A stretch of 64,000 nt of DNA from Planctomycetota bacterium (GCA_016779205.1 JADHOC010000025.1:1-64000), one strand, 5' to 3'; shown: positions 34,467-42,534, numbered from the stretch's first letter. A program made the numbers and translations. Notes: generated by a model from the letters alone, not told the origin.

Positions 34467-34620
34467 GGTCGGAGTGGGTCGAGCCTCGGAGGGGCCGGTC
34501 GATGCGTGCCCAGGGGCTACCGGCATCGAGTCAGGATGTTGCCATCAACACCGCGGCTTTGCTCGATCGTTGCACGCGAGGTACTCCTCAGACCCTCAAG
34601 GGGCGGTCCTCTCCATCGGT

Positions 34621-34626
34621 TAGCCT
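34621..34626 (+). promoter_or_regulatory. -10-like TAGCCT box nine bases before the HTTM protein gene
   Basis: CGGTTAGCCT then nine bases to the ATG at 34636. It fits the recurring TANNNT pattern and implies a leaderless or near-leaderless mRNA. Confidence 0.45.
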
Positions 34627-34635
34627 TCCCACACC

Positions 34636-35997
34636 ATGGTGGGCGGATCGAAGGGAGACGACCGGAGGGCGAGCCTGCGCGGCGTCCTCGCCGCGCCCGT
34701 GGACGTGGCGCCGCTGGTCTTCTTCCGGATGGCGTTCGGCCTGCTGCTCGCGTGGCACCTGGTGGACTACCTCCAGTACGGGTGGGCCCAGAGGGTCTAC
34801 GTCGACCCTGTCCTGCGCGTGCCGCACCCTGGCTTCGGGTGGCTCCAGCCGTGGGCTGGGGGCGGGATGGTGCTGCACTTCGGCGCCCTCGTCGCCGCGG
34901 CGCTGGCGCTCGCCGCGGGCTTCCGCACGCGGCTCGCCTCCCTCATCCTCTGCCCGGGGCTCGCCTACACGTTCCTCCTGGAGCGGACCCACTCCAACAA
35001 CCACGACTACCTGATCGTGCTCCTGGCCTTCCTCGCCTGCTGGCTGCCCCTGGGCCGCGCGGGCTCGCGGGACGTGCGGTCGGACCCGTCCCGGGCGGTG
35101 GACGAGGTGCCCGCCTGGACCCTCTGGCTCCTTCGGGGCCAGGTCGCCGTGGTCTACCTCTTCGGGGCGCTCTCCAAGTGGAACGCCGACTGGCTCCAGC
35201 AGGGGGAGCCCTTCGGCCCCCACGTGCTCGCGGTGGCGGAGGCCCAGGGGTGGCCCTTCGCCGAGGCCCTCGCGGGCCGTGAGGCCTGGGTCGCCATGTC
35301 GTGGGCGGGGATGCTCTTCGATCTCCTGGTGATCCCCGCGCTGCTCTGGCAGCGGACGCGGGCGGCGGCGGTGGTGGCCTCCGTGCTGTTCCACGGCGTC
35401 AATCAGGTGCTGTTCCCCATCGGCATCTTCCCCCTCCTGGCCCTCTCCCTCACCCTCCTCTTCCTCGACCCGGCCTGGTCGCGGCGGGTCCTGCGCCTCG
35501 GCGCGCCGGCCTCGCCCCCGCGGCGGTGGTCCCCCTCGGCCAGCGTGCAGCCCCTCGTGCTCCCTGCCCTGGGGCTCTGGTTCGCGGTCCAGCTGATCGT
35601 CCCGCTGCGCCCCTGGGTCCTGTCCGATGAGCCCGCCTGGACCGAGCGCGGGGCGCTGTTCTCCTGGCGGATGATGATCTCCAGCAAGGACTGCGAGCTC
35701 GACTTTGTCGTGACCGCCGGGGACCCGCCCCGCGAGGTGCCCATGGACTGGCGCGCCCTGCTCACGGAGGACCAGCTCGACATCCTCGCGGGGACCCCCG
35801 AGCTGATCGCATGGTTCGCGCGGGAGCTTCGCGCCCGGGCAGAGGCGCAGGGGCACGGCCGGGTGGTAGTCCGGGCGAACGCGTTCTGCGCCCTCAATGG
35901 TCGGCCCTTCCGACCGCTCGTGGATCCCGAGGTGGACCTGAGCCGCGCGGAGGGTTGGGATTGGATCGCGCCCCTCGAGGGCGGCGACGGGCTCTGA
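34636..35997 (+). CDS. HTTM domain / vitamin K-dependent gamma-carboxylase-like membrane protein
   Basis: A 453-residue polytopic membrane protein with about eight to nine spans in the first 340 residues, then a soluble tail of about 110 residues. The HTTM signature is clear: PLVFFRMAFGLLLAWHLVDYL near the N-terminus, TFLLERTHSNNHDYLIVLLAFLACWLP with the conserved His/Asn, and VAVVYLFGALSKWNADWLQQGEP with the conserved Lys. The C-terminal part (LFSWRMMISSKDCELDFVV) matches the lumenal region of VKD-carboxylase-like proteins. Bacterial homologues have unknown substrates, and the horizontally distributed subset lacks the glutamate-binding segments of the animal enzyme. It stands alone between divergent and same-strand neighbours. 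Its role here is unassigned. Confidence 0.88.
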   Translation: MVGGSKGDDRRASLRGVLAAPVDVAPLVFFRMAFGLLLAWHLVDYLQYGWAQRVYVDPVLRVPHPGFGWLQPWAGGGMVLHFGALVAAALALAAGFRTRLASLILCPGLAYTFLLERTHSNNHDYLIVLLAFLACWLPLGRAGSRDVRSDPSRAVDEVPAWTLWLLRGQVAVVYLFGALSKWNADWLQQGEPFGPHVLAVAEAQGWPFAEALAGREAWVAMSWAGMLFDLLVIPALLWQRTRAAAVVASVLFHGVNQVLFPIGIFPLLALSLTLLFLDPAWSRRVLRLGAPASPPRRWSPSASVQPLVLPALGLWFAVQLIVPLRPWVLSDEPAWTERGALFSWRMMISSKDCELDFVVTAGDPPREVPMDWRALLTEDQLDILAGTPELIAWFARELRARAEAQGHGRVVVRANAFCALNGRPFRPLVDPEVDLSRAEGWDWIAPLEGGDGL

Positions 35998-36097
35998 CCG
36001 GCAGGGACGCGCGGCGGGCGATTCAGCGAGGCGATTTGGGGCCGAGACCCCGCGCGTCTCCAGGGGGTCGCGCCCACCGCGATCCGCGCCCAGCGGT

Positions 36098-36103
36098 TAG
36101 CTT
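36098..36103 (+). promoter_or_regulatory. -10-like TAGCTT box nine bases before the SDR gene
   Basis: GCGGTTAGCTT followed by nine bases and the ATG at 36113. It fits the TANNNT pattern; the operon with the enolase-family gene would begin at or near its start codon. Confidence 0.5.
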
Positions 36104-36112
36104 CAGCGGACC

Positions 36113-37096
36113 ATGAGCGAACGCACCTACCTCGTCACCGGCGCCCTGGGCTGCATCGGCGCCTGGGTCGTCGAGCGCCTCCTCGAGAAGGGCGACCACC
36201 CGGTGGTCTTCGACCTCGGCACGGAGCCGCGGCGGATCCGCGACCTCCTCGGACCGGAGGCGCTGGCGCGGGTCTCGTTCGTGCAGGGCGACATCGCCAA
36301 CCCGGCGGCCCTCGGGGCCTGCATGGACGAGCACGGGGTGAACCACATCGTCCACCTAGCAGGCCTCCAGGTGCCCTTCTGCCGCGCCGACCCCATGGCG
36401 GGCGCCACGGTGAACGTCCTCGGGACCGTGAACGTCTTCGAGCAGGCTGCGAAGCGCGGCATCCAGCGGGTGGCGTACGCGTCCAGCGCGGCGGTCTACG
36501 AGCGTGCGGATGAGGACCGCGCGGGCGGGGCCCCGTGCGAGAACGCGTCCCCGACGCCGAACACCCACTACGGCGTCTACAAGCTCGCCAACGAGGGCAC
36601 GGCCCGGGTCTCCTTCCTCGAGCACGGCACCTCGAGCGTCGGGCTTCGCCCCCTGACGGTCTACGGCGTGGGCCGGGACCAGGGCATGACCAGCGGCCCC
36701 ACCAAGGCCATCAAGGCCGCGGTGGTGGGGCGCCCCTACACGGTGGGCTTCGGCGGCCGAACGGACTTCCTGTACGCCGGCGACTGCGCCGACGCCTTCA
36801 TCGCCGCGGCGGACCGGGGCCCCGAGGGGGCCCACGTGTTCAACCTCGCCGGTGAGTCCATCGCCGTCACGGCCTTCGTGGAGGAGCTGTGCGCCCAGGA
36901 GCCCGCCGCGCGAGACCTCGTGCGTGTGGAGGGCGGGGAGCTCCCCGTCCCGGGCGCCATCGACGGCGCGCGCATCGGCGAGGTCCTCCCGGGCCTGCCG
37001 AACACGTCCATCCGCGAGGGGATCGCCGAGACCCTCCGCCGCTTCCGCGAGCTCCACGCCGCGGGCACCCTCGACACCTCCGACCTCGACAGCTGA
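36113..37096 (+). CDS. Extended SDR, NAD-dependent epimerase/dehydratase family
   Basis: A 327-residue soluble oxidoreductase with the TGxxGxxG dinucleotide motif at the N-terminus (TGALGCIGAWVVERLLEKG), an acidic binding residue after the second strand (VVFDLGTEP), the active-site Tyr-xxx-Lys in HYGVYKLANEG (about residue 159) and a Ser in AYASSAAVYE. It is most like UDP-sugar epimerase/dehydratase relatives, including those that oxidise sugar acids. Its stop is 13 bases before the enolase-superfamily gene, so the two are probably one operon. In the fucose pathway the 2-keto-3-deoxy-fuconate dehydrogenase step is normally done by a classical short SDR; whether this extended SDR does it is unproven. 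It could also act on another keto-sugar acid. Confidence 0.8.
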   Translation: MSERTYLVTGALGCIGAWVVERLLEKGDHPVVFDLGTEPRRIRDLLGPEALARVSFVQGDIANPAALGACMDEHGVNHIVHLAGLQVPFCRADPMAGATVNVLGTVNVFEQAAKRGIQRVAYASSAAVYERADEDRAGGAPCENASPTPNTHYGVYKLANEGTARVSFLEHGTSSVGLRPLTVYGVGRDQGMTSGPTKAIKAAVVGRPYTVGFGGRTDFLYAGDCADAFIAAADRGPEGAHVFNLAGESIAVTAFVEELCAQEPAARDLVRVEGGELPVPGAIDGARIGEVLPGLPNTSIREGIAETLRRFRELHAAGTLDTSDLDS

Positions 37097-37109
37097 ACCG
37101 CCAAGAACC

Positions 37110-38228
37110 ATGGGCCCCAAGATCACCAAGGTGGAGACCGCGTTCCTGCGCGTCCCGCTCCAGCAGCGCCAGATCACCGACTCCCAGAGCAAGGTGGACG
37201 AGGTGGAGTTCCTCACGGTTCGCCTGCACACCGACGCGGGCGTGATCGGCGTCGGCACCAACTGGTCCTACACCCCGGGCCTGCGCGCGGCGCAGGTGAT
37301 GGTGGAGGAGAACTACGCGCCGGTGCTCATCGGCAAGGACATCACGCTCCGCAAGGCGCTCGTGCAGGAGATGTTCCTCACGAACCACTTCGTGGGCCGC
37401 GTGGGCGCCTCGCGGGTCGGCATCGCCGCCGTGGAGTTCGCTCTCTGGGACATCCAGTGCAAGCGGGCGGGCATGCCCCTCTGGCACTACCTCGGCGCCG
37501 CCCGTGACAAGGTCCTCGCCTACAGCACGGACGGCGGCTGGCTGACCTGGAGTCAGGAGGACCTGGTGCGGGACGCCACGGCGCTCATCGATCGCGGCTT
37601 CCACGCGGTCAAGATCAAGCTCGGCCGCGACGACCCCCGCGAGGACTACGACCGCATCGGCGCCGTGCGCGACGCGGTGGGCCCGAAGATCCGGATCATG
37701 ACCGACGTCAACTGCGCCTGGACCCTGAACACGGCGCGCTTCTGGGGCGGCAAGCTCGCCGACTTCGACGTGTACTGGCTCGAGGAGCCCATGGTGCCCG
37801 AGAACGTCAAGGCCCACGCCGAGCTGCAGCAGGCCATCTCGATCCCCGTTGCGGTGGGAGAGACGATCTTCACCAAGTACGCCTTCCGCGACTACATCGA
37901 GGCGGGCGCCGTGGGGATCGTCCAGGCGGACGCCACCAAGCTCCTGGGCATCGACGAGTGGCTCGAGGTGGCGGCGCTCGCGGGCGCCCACGACCTGCCC
38001 ATCGTCCCGCATACCAACGTGCAGCAGAAGCTCCACAGCCAGCTGGCGGCGGCGACGCCCCACTGCCCGATGCTCGAGAACTGCTACGAGTCCATCAAGG
38101 ACATCTGGGTCGAGCCCATCGACGTGGTCGACGGCCACTATCAGCTGCCGACCGCGCCCGGCGTGGGGCTCGAGCTGACCGAGGAAACCCTGTCGCGCTG
38201 CACGGTCGCGACCACCAGCACCGTCTAG
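37110..38228 (+). CDS. Mandelate racemase/muconate-lactonizing family enzyme (sugar acid dehydratase type)
   Basis: A 372-residue enolase-superfamily enzyme. The C-terminal barrel shows the catalytic Lys pair as K-I-K (HAVKIKLGRDD), the three metal ligands in IRIMTDVNCAW (Asp), VYWLEEPMVPE (Glu) and IPVAVGETIF (Glu), and the general acid/base His in LPIVPHTNVQQKLHS. The N-terminal capping domain begins at MGPKITKVETAFLRVPL; the ATG at 37110 lies 13 bases after the SDR stop. Members with this residue set dehydrate aldonic/uronic acids to 2-keto-3-deoxy acids, and the neighbours suggest L-fuconate or a related acid. It ends with TAG just before a bidirectional hairpin. Racemase activity cannot be excluded from the sequence alone. 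Confidence 0.88.
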   Translation: MGPKITKVETAFLRVPLQQRQITDSQSKVDEVEFLTVRLHTDAGVIGVGTNWSYTPGLRAAQVMVEENYAPVLIGKDITLRKALVQEMFLTNHFVGRVGASRVGIAAVEFALWDIQCKRAGMPLWHYLGAARDKVLAYSTDGGWLTWSQEDLVRDATALIDRGFHAVKIKLGRDDPREDYDRIGAVRDAVGPKIRIMTDVNCAWTLNTARFWGGKLADFDVYWLEEPMVPENVKAHAELQQAISIPVAVGETIFTKYAFRDYIEAGAVGIVQADATKLLGIDEWLEVAALAGAHDLPIVPHTNVQQKLHSQLAAATPHCPMLENCYESIKDIWVEPIDVVDGHYQLPTAPGVGLELTEETLSRCTVATTSTV

Positions 38229-38259
38229 GCCTCGAGCGACGCGCAGATCGAGCCAGGCG

Positions 38260-38297
38260 AAGAGCGCGGGCCGCGGGAGATCGCGGCCCGCGCTCTT
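38260..38297. terminator. Perfect 16-base inverted repeat between convergent genes
   Basis: Arms AAGAGCGCGGGCCGCG and its exact complement, with loop GGAGAT. It lies between the stop of the enolase-superfamily gene (+) and the slyD-like gene (-) and probably serves both. Because the arms begin with A's and end with T's, the + strand transcript ends CUCUUU. Confidence 0.75.
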
Positions 38298-38332
38298 TGC
38301 ACGGGTGGATGGTGTGGGGGGGGCGTCTCGGC

Positions 38333-38830
38333 TTAGTGCTGGTGGTCGCCGGGGCCGTGCACGTGGCCGTGCTTCTGCTCTTCCTCGGTGGCCTCGCGGA
38401 CCTCAACGATCTCGATGGAGAAGTTGAGCGTCTGTCCGGCCAGCGGGTGGTTGAAGTCCACGGTGATGTCCTCACCCTCGACGGCGGTGATCGTGCCCAT
38501 GAGCGGGTTACCGTCCGGGTCCGTGGCCTGGAACGGAATGCCGGCCTCGAGGGTGGCGTCCGCGGGGAAGCGGTCGCGGGGCACCGTCTGGATGGCCTCG
38601 TCGATCCTCGGACCGTAGCCCTCTTCAGGGGCGACGTTGACCTCGAAGGACTCACCGGCGGCCTTGCCGCCCATGGCGGCCTCGAGGCCCGGGACGATGT
38701 TGTTCGCGCCGTGCAGGTACGCGAGCGGGTCCTGGCCTTCGGAGGAGTCGATGACCTGTCCGTCGGAGAGGGTCAGCTTGTAGTGCATCGTGACGACAGC
38801 GCCGTCCGCGATCGTGTTGGTGTCGCTCAT
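38333..38830 (-). CDS. slyD: FKBP-type peptidyl-prolyl isomerase, SlyD-like
   Basis: A 165-residue cytoplasmic prolyl isomerase/chaperone. The FKBP core is split (about 10-70 and 125-150: VVTMHYKLTLSDGQVIDSS, DPLAYLHGANNIVPGLEAAM, VDFNHPLAGQTLNFSIEIVEVRE) by the IF chaperone flap (about 72-123, GYGPRIDEAIQTVPRDRFPAD), the SlyD architecture. The C-terminal HGHVHGPGDHQH is a short His-rich metal-binding tail like that of SlyD, which binds nickel. A TAGGGT box six bases before the ATG suggests a leaderless mRNA. It sits between fucose-type genes but belongs functionally to general proteostasis. Confidence 0.9.
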   Translation of the reverse strand: MSDTNTIADGAVVTMHYKLTLSDGQVIDSSEGQDPLAYLHGANNIVPGLEAAMGGKAAGESFEVNVAPEEGYGPRIDEAIQTVPRDRFPADATLEAGIPFQATDPDGNPLMGTITAVEGEDITVDFNHPLAGQTLNFSIEIVEVREATEEEQKHGHVHGPGDHQH

Positions 38831-38836
38831 GGGGGC

Positions 38837-38842
38837 ACCCTA
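38837..38842 (-). promoter_or_regulatory. -10-like TAGGGT box six bases before the slyD-like gene
   Basis: CCGCTAGGGT then six bases to the ATG at 38830 on the minus strand. The predicted transcription start is at the start codon. Confidence 0.5.
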
Positions 38843-38910
38843 GCGGCCTGGGGGGGGCCCGCTGGGGAGGAACTCGGGATCATGCTCCGGGCCGGTCTGG
38901 ATCCGGCGGC

Positions 38911-38916
38911 TATGCT
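38911..38916 (+). promoter_or_regulatory. Possible -10 box TATGCT for the FAH-aldo/keto reductase operon
   Basis: CGGCTATGCT lies 59 bases before the TTG start at 38976. It matches the TANNNT pattern, but the leader would be longer than for most genes here. Confidence 0.3.
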
Positions 38917-38975
38917 GGTCCGCCCGAAACCTGGAGCACCGCCCACCACCTCGCTCCCCAGCCCGCTCTCGAATC

Positions 38976-39875
38976 TTGAAGATCGTCTCTTTCCTCCGCG
39001 ACGAGGCCCTGTGCACCGGGGCCCTCCTGCCCGGTGACCTTGTGCTGGACTTCACCCACCCCGCCGCCGCCCTCCCCCGGGCGGACGGGCCCTTGGAGTG
39101 GTGTGATCTTGACGGCGCGCCGCACCAGGCCGCGCGACGACGGGTGGATGCGGTCGAGAGCCGCATGGATGAGCTGACGGCCTCGGGCGCGGTCGTTCCC
39201 ATGGCGAGCGTCACCCTGGACGCGCCGGTCCCGCGCCCAGGCAAGGTCATCTGCATCGGCCTGAACTACCGGGACCACGCCGAGGAGAGCGGCATGGACA
39301 TCCCCGAGCTCCCGCTGGTCTTCAGCAAGTTCTCCAGCTGCGTCGTCGGCCCCGAGGCCGAGGTCGTGCTCCCGCCGGGCGCCAAGGAGGTCGACTACGA
39401 GGCGGAGTTCGGCGTCGTCATCGGCCGCACCGCGAGCCGCGTGAAGGCCGAGGACGCGATGGAGTACGTGCTCGGCTACTGCAACGTCAACGACGTGAGC
39501 GCGCGCGACTTCCAGTTCGCCGACGGCCAGTGGCAGCGGGGCAAGTCCTGCGAGACTTTCTGCCCCGCGGGCCCCTTCCTGGCCACCGCCGACGAGGTCG
39601 CTGACCCGCACGCGCTGCGCGTGCAGTTCCGCATGAACGGCGAGACGCTCCAGGACTCGAGCACCAACCAGCTCATCTTCGGCATCCCCGAGCTCATCGC
39701 GCACCTCTCGGGCTTCATCACCCTCGAGCCGGGTGACCTGATCTCCACGGGCACGCCCCCCGGCGTTGGCTTCGCCCGCAAGCCGCCCATCTACATCCAG
39801 CCTGGCGACGTGATGGAGGTCGAGGTCGAGGGCCTCGGCGTGCTCCGGAACGCTGCCGTCGGCGCGGAGGGATGA
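38976..39875 (+). CDS. Fumarylacetoacetate hydrolase-family protein, 2,4-diketo-3-deoxy-L-fuconate hydrolase-like
   Basis: A 299-residue soluble enzyme; the start codon appears to be TTG at 38976 (MKIVSFLRDEALCTG). FAH signatures are PGKVICIGLNYRDHAEESG, FSKFSSCVVGPEAEVVLP, the metal ligands in KEVDYEAEFGVVIG (Glu-x-Glu) and the Asp in GYCNVNDVSARDFQ, and LISTGTPPGVGFA. These enzymes hydrolyse C-C bonds of acylpyruvates; the sugar-acid group cleaves 2,4-diketo-3-deoxy-fuconate to pyruvate and lactate. The stop overlaps the start of the aldo/keto reductase by four bases (ATGA), so the two are cotranslated. The fucose assignment is inferred from the gene set; other 2,4-diketo acids are possible. 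Confidence 0.85.
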   Translation: MKIVSFLRDEALCTGALLPGDLVLDFTHPAAALPRADGPLEWCDLDGAPHQAARRRVDAVESRMDELTASGAVVPMASVTLDAPVPRPGKVICIGLNYRDHAEESGMDIPELPLVFSKFSSCVVGPEAEVVLPPGAKEVDYEAEFGVVIGRTASRVKAEDAMEYVLGYCNVNDVSARDFQFADGQWQRGKSCETFCPAGPFLATADEVADPHALRVQFRMNGETLQDSSTNQLIFGIPELIAHLSGFITLEPGDLISTGTPPGVGFARKPPIYIQPGDVMEVEVEGLGVLRNAAVGAEG

Positions 39876-40870
39876 GCGCCGCGGGCCTCGGGACCGCGCG
39901 GCTGGGGCGCACCGACGTCGAGGTCACCACCATCGGCCTCGGGACTGCGCCCCTGGGCGGGCTCTTCGAGCCCGTCAGCGACGAGGACGCTGCGGCGGTG
40001 ATGGACGCCGCCTGGGAGGGGGGCGTTCGCTTCTTCGACACGGCCCCCTGGTACGGGTTCGGGCGCGCGGAGACCCGCGTCGGACCGGCGCTCGCAGGCC
40101 GCGCGGGCTGGAGCCTCTCCACCAAGGTGGGCCGACGGCTCGAGCCGAGCGACGACCCGCCGGGCCCGGCGAACGGCTGGCCCGATCCCTTGCCCTTCGC
40201 CCCGGTGCACGACTACGGCCGCGAGGGCGTGCTGCGGAGCTTCGAGGAGAGCCTGGATCGCCTGGGTCTCGAGCGCGTGGACACGCTCTTCCTCCACGAC
40301 ATCGGGAGCATGACCCACGGCGGCGAGCACCAGCGGCACTTCGAAGACGCCATGGGCGGCGGGCTGGCGGCGCTCCAGGAGCTGAAGGCCGCGGGCCGCG
40401 TCGGCGCCATCGGCATCGGGGTCAACGAGACCGAGGTGCTGCTGGCGGCCATGGACCACGCCGACTGGGACGTGTTCCTGCTCGCGGGCCGCTACACCCT
40501 GCTGGAGCAAGGCGCCCTGGATGAGCTCCTCCCGCGCTGCGAGCGCGCGGGCACCAGCGTGGTCGTGGGCGGCGCCTTCAACTCCGGGCTCCTCGCGGGC
40601 GGGAGCACCTGGAACTACGCCCAGGCGCCCACCGAGCTCATCGAGCGGCGCGACCGGCTCGCGCGCGTGGTGCGGGAGTTCGACGTGGCCCTCGAGGCCG
40701 CCGCGCTCCAGTTCCCCCTGGCCCACCCCGCCGTGGCGTCGGTGCTGATGGGCTGCCGCACGCCGGACGAGGTGCGCGCCAACCTCGACCACTTCGCCGC
40801 GGAGCTCCCCGCCGAGCTCTGGCCGCGCCTCGTGGCGGACGGGCTGCTCGACGAGCGCGCCCTGGGCTGA
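39872..40870 (+). CDS. Aldo/keto reductase, L-fucose/D-threo-aldose dehydrogenase type
   Basis: A 332-residue soluble NAD(P)-dependent enzyme. It begins TARLGRTDVEVTTIGLGTAPLGGLFEP and carries the AKR catalytic tetrad residues in VRFFDTAPWYGFGRAETRVG (Asp, Tyr), WSLSTKVGR (Lys) and RVDTLFLHDIGSM (His). This TAPWYGFGRAE/STKVGR combination is that of D-threo-aldose 1-dehydrogenase, pyridoxal dehydrogenase and L-fucose dehydrogenase. L-fucose to L-fucono-lactone would be the first oxidative step, feeding the lactonase at 26 kb. It is translationally coupled to the FAH-type gene by an ATGA overlap. The cofactor preference cannot be read. Confidence 0.87.
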   Translation: MSAAGLGTARLGRTDVEVTTIGLGTAPLGGLFEPVSDEDAAAVMDAAWEGGVRFFDTAPWYGFGRAETRVGPALAGRAGWSLSTKVGRRLEPSDDPPGPANGWPDPLPFAPVHDYGREGVLRSFEESLDRLGLERVDTLFLHDIGSMTHGGEHQRHFEDAMGGGLAALQELKAAGRVGAIGIGVNETEVLLAAMDHADWDVFLLAGRYTLLEQGALDELLPRCERAGTSVVVGGAFNSGLLAGGSTWNYAQAPTELIERRDRLARVVREFDVALEAAALQFPLAHPAVASVLMGCRTPDEVRANLDHFAAELPAELWPRLVADGLLDERALG

Positions 40871-40894
40871 TCATCCCCCTCGACCCGGGGCCCC

Positions 40895-41917
40895 TCAGAG
40901 GCCGATGCGGTCGCCGTCGTCGAGGATCGAGGCGCCCGCCGCGCGGACGGAGGCGGCGGCGTCACTCCCGGGGTCGGTCGCGGGGTTCGAGTGGTTCAGG
41001 TGGGTGAAGACCACCTTGGCGCGCTCTGTCTCGGGGAGCGGCGCGATGCGCGCCAGGGTCTCGACGATGAAGGGGTGGGGCACCTGGGACATGTCGCGGC
41101 CGGGGAGCTCGGCGGGCCCGTAGAAGGTGCCGTCCACCAGGGCCACGTCCAGGCTGGCGATCACGTCCTCGAGGGCCCGGTCCCACTTCTCCCACTTGTC
41201 GATGTCCGGCAGGTAGAGCACGGAGCGCTCGGGCCCGCGGATGAGGAAGGCGACGGTGTCGGTGAACTCGTCGCGGTGGGGGACCTGGATGGCGGTCACC
41301 GAGAGGTCCTCGGCGAGGTCCAGGGTCTCGCCGGGCTGCAGGACCTGGGGGCGGGCGTAGCCGCCGTCGAAGAGCAGGCTCCAGGGTCCGTTGGACCCGA
41401 GGAAGCTCGCCATGCGCTCGGTGCCGATGAGCGGGACTGGCGCCGAGCCGTAGGCCTCGCGGCCCAGCTGCAGCAGCCCGACCACGTGACCCAGGTGGGC
41501 GTGGGTGATGAAGATGCCGTCGAAGAGCGCGGGGCGTCCGGGCGCGTCTTCGGCCGGCCCGCCGAGCCCACGCGCCCGCTCCACCTGCCGCGCGATGTCC
41601 GGGGTCGCGTCGAAGAGCCAGCGGCGGCCGTCCCGGGGGTCCACCAGCAGGAGGCTCGTCACGAGGCGCGCCCGGGAGGGGTCCTCGCGGGCCGCGACGC
41701 AGCACTCGCGGGCGCAGCCGATCTGGGGGAGTCCGCCGTCTTGAGCCGTGCCCAGCGCGACCACGAAGGGGCCGTCCGGATCCACGAGCCCGGGGCCCAG
41801 CGCATCGAGGTCGCCGTGGGCGGCGCAGCCGATGAGCGAGCCACTCCAGAGCCCCACACTGAGCAGCAGGGCGGGGGCTGTGGCGGTGTGGTGGAGGCGT
41901 CGCAGGATGGTGATCAC
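40895..41917 (-). CDS. PqqB-like metallo-beta-lactamase-fold lipoprotein
   Basis: A 340-residue exported lipoprotein (signal with SVGLWSGSLIGCAAHG, lipobox IGC). The MBL-fold core resembles PqqB: VALGTAQDGGLPQIGCARECC, the modified metal motif FITHAHLGHVVGLLQLG in which the usual Asp of HxHxDH is Gly, SVLYLPDIDKWEKW, and VVFTHLNHSNP. The start is GTG at 41917; the GATACT box six bases upstream suggests a leaderless mRNA. No other pqq gene is in the window, so it is unlikely to serve classical PQQ synthesis. It looks like one of the stand-alone periplasmic PqqB-like hydrolases. The substrate is unknown. Confidence 0.82.
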   Translation of the reverse strand: MITILRRLHHTATAPALLLSVGLWSGSLIGCAAHGDLDALGPGLVDPDGPFVVALGTAQDGGLPQIGCARECCVAAREDPSRARLVTSLLLVDPRDGRRWLFDATPDIARQVERARGLGGPAEDAPGRPALFDGIFITHAHLGHVVGLLQLGREAYGSAPVPLIGTERMASFLGSNGPWSLLFDGGYARPQVLQPGETLDLAEDLSVTAIQVPHRDEFTDTVAFLIRGPERSVLYLPDIDKWEKWDRALEDVIASLDVALVDGTFYGPAELPGRDMSQVPHPFIVETLARIAPLPETERAKVVFTHLNHSNPATDPGSDAAASVRAAGASILDDGDRIGL

Positions 41918-41923
41918 CCCTGA

Positions 41924-41929
41924 AGTATC
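41924..41929 (-). promoter_or_regulatory. -10-like GATACT box six bases before the PqqB-like gene
   Basis: GTGCGATACT then six bases and the GTG start at 41917 on the minus strand. The same GATACT occurs nine bases ahead of tRNA-Cys, where a promoter is expected, so it is a plausible variant of the -10 element. Confidence 0.4.
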
Positions 41930-41976
41930 GCACAGGCTCGGGGATTCGTCGCACCCGGCATGTTCTCATCGGCCCC

Positions 41977-42534
41977 ATGGAAGGGGGTACGGACGCGCGA
42001 CTGGAGGAGGTGCTGCGGCTGGGCACCGAGGCCTGGCATGACTTCTGCGCCCAGCGGGCGGGCGAGTTCCACCGGGTGATCCCGGCGGACCAGCGCCTGG
42101 CCATCGACATGCTCAAGGACCAGCGCAGCCAGGCGAACACCTTCCTGGAGCTGGGGTCCGCCACGGGCGTGATCACCGTGCTCGCCGACATCATCGGCTT
42201 CGAGGCGGTAGGGATCGAGATCGAGCCGGCGCTCATCACGACCGCCGAGGACCTCGCCGAGGAGGTGGGCTCGGGCGCGCGCTTCGTGGAGGGCAGCTTT
42301 GTCCCGCCGGACTACCGGGACGAGGTGGGGCTCCTGGAGAGCGACTACATGACGCCCACCGAGGGAGCCGACGCCTACGGCGAGCTCGGCATGGAGATCG
42401 CGGACTTCGACCTGGTCTACGCCTACCCCTGGCCCGGCGAGGAGGACTGGCTCATCGAGATGGTCCGCCGCTTCGGCGGGCCGCGCACGTCCCTGATGAT
42501 CTACACGGTGCGCGACGGCTACGAGCTGCTCTGA
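41977..42534 (+). CDS. SAM-dependent methyltransferase-like protein
   Basis: A 185-residue soluble protein. FLELGSATGVITVLADIIGFEAVGIEIEPALITTAEDLA has the class I Rossmann features: a glycine-rich first loop (LGSATG) and the acidic end of strand 2 (GIEIE). FDLVYAYPWPGEEDWLIEMVRRFGGPRTSLMIY occupies the place of motif IV. Residues about 1-45 are an alpha-helical cap with an exposed Trp and Cys. There is no substrate-defining domain. It is divergent from the PqqB-like gene (59 bp apart) and 81 bases upstream of the convergent tRNA-Cys. The function is not assignable beyond methyltransferase fold. Confidence 0.7.
   Translation: MEGGTDARLEEVLRLGTEAWHDFCAQRAGEFHRVIPADQRLAIDMLKDQRSQANTFLELGSATGVITVLADIIGFEAVGIEIEPALITTAEDLAEEVGSGARFVEGSFVPPDYRDEVGLLESDYMTPTEGADAYGELGMEIADFDLVYAYPWPGEEDWLIEMVRRFGGPRTSLMIYTVRDGYELL

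Noticed and set aside
33165..34526. Two separate genes split at the TGA at 34173-34175
   Set aside because: Both halves are in the same frame and carry contiguous propeller repeats. The second half would start without a signal peptide or ribosome binding site, so one interrupted gene fits better. Reinitiation remains possible.
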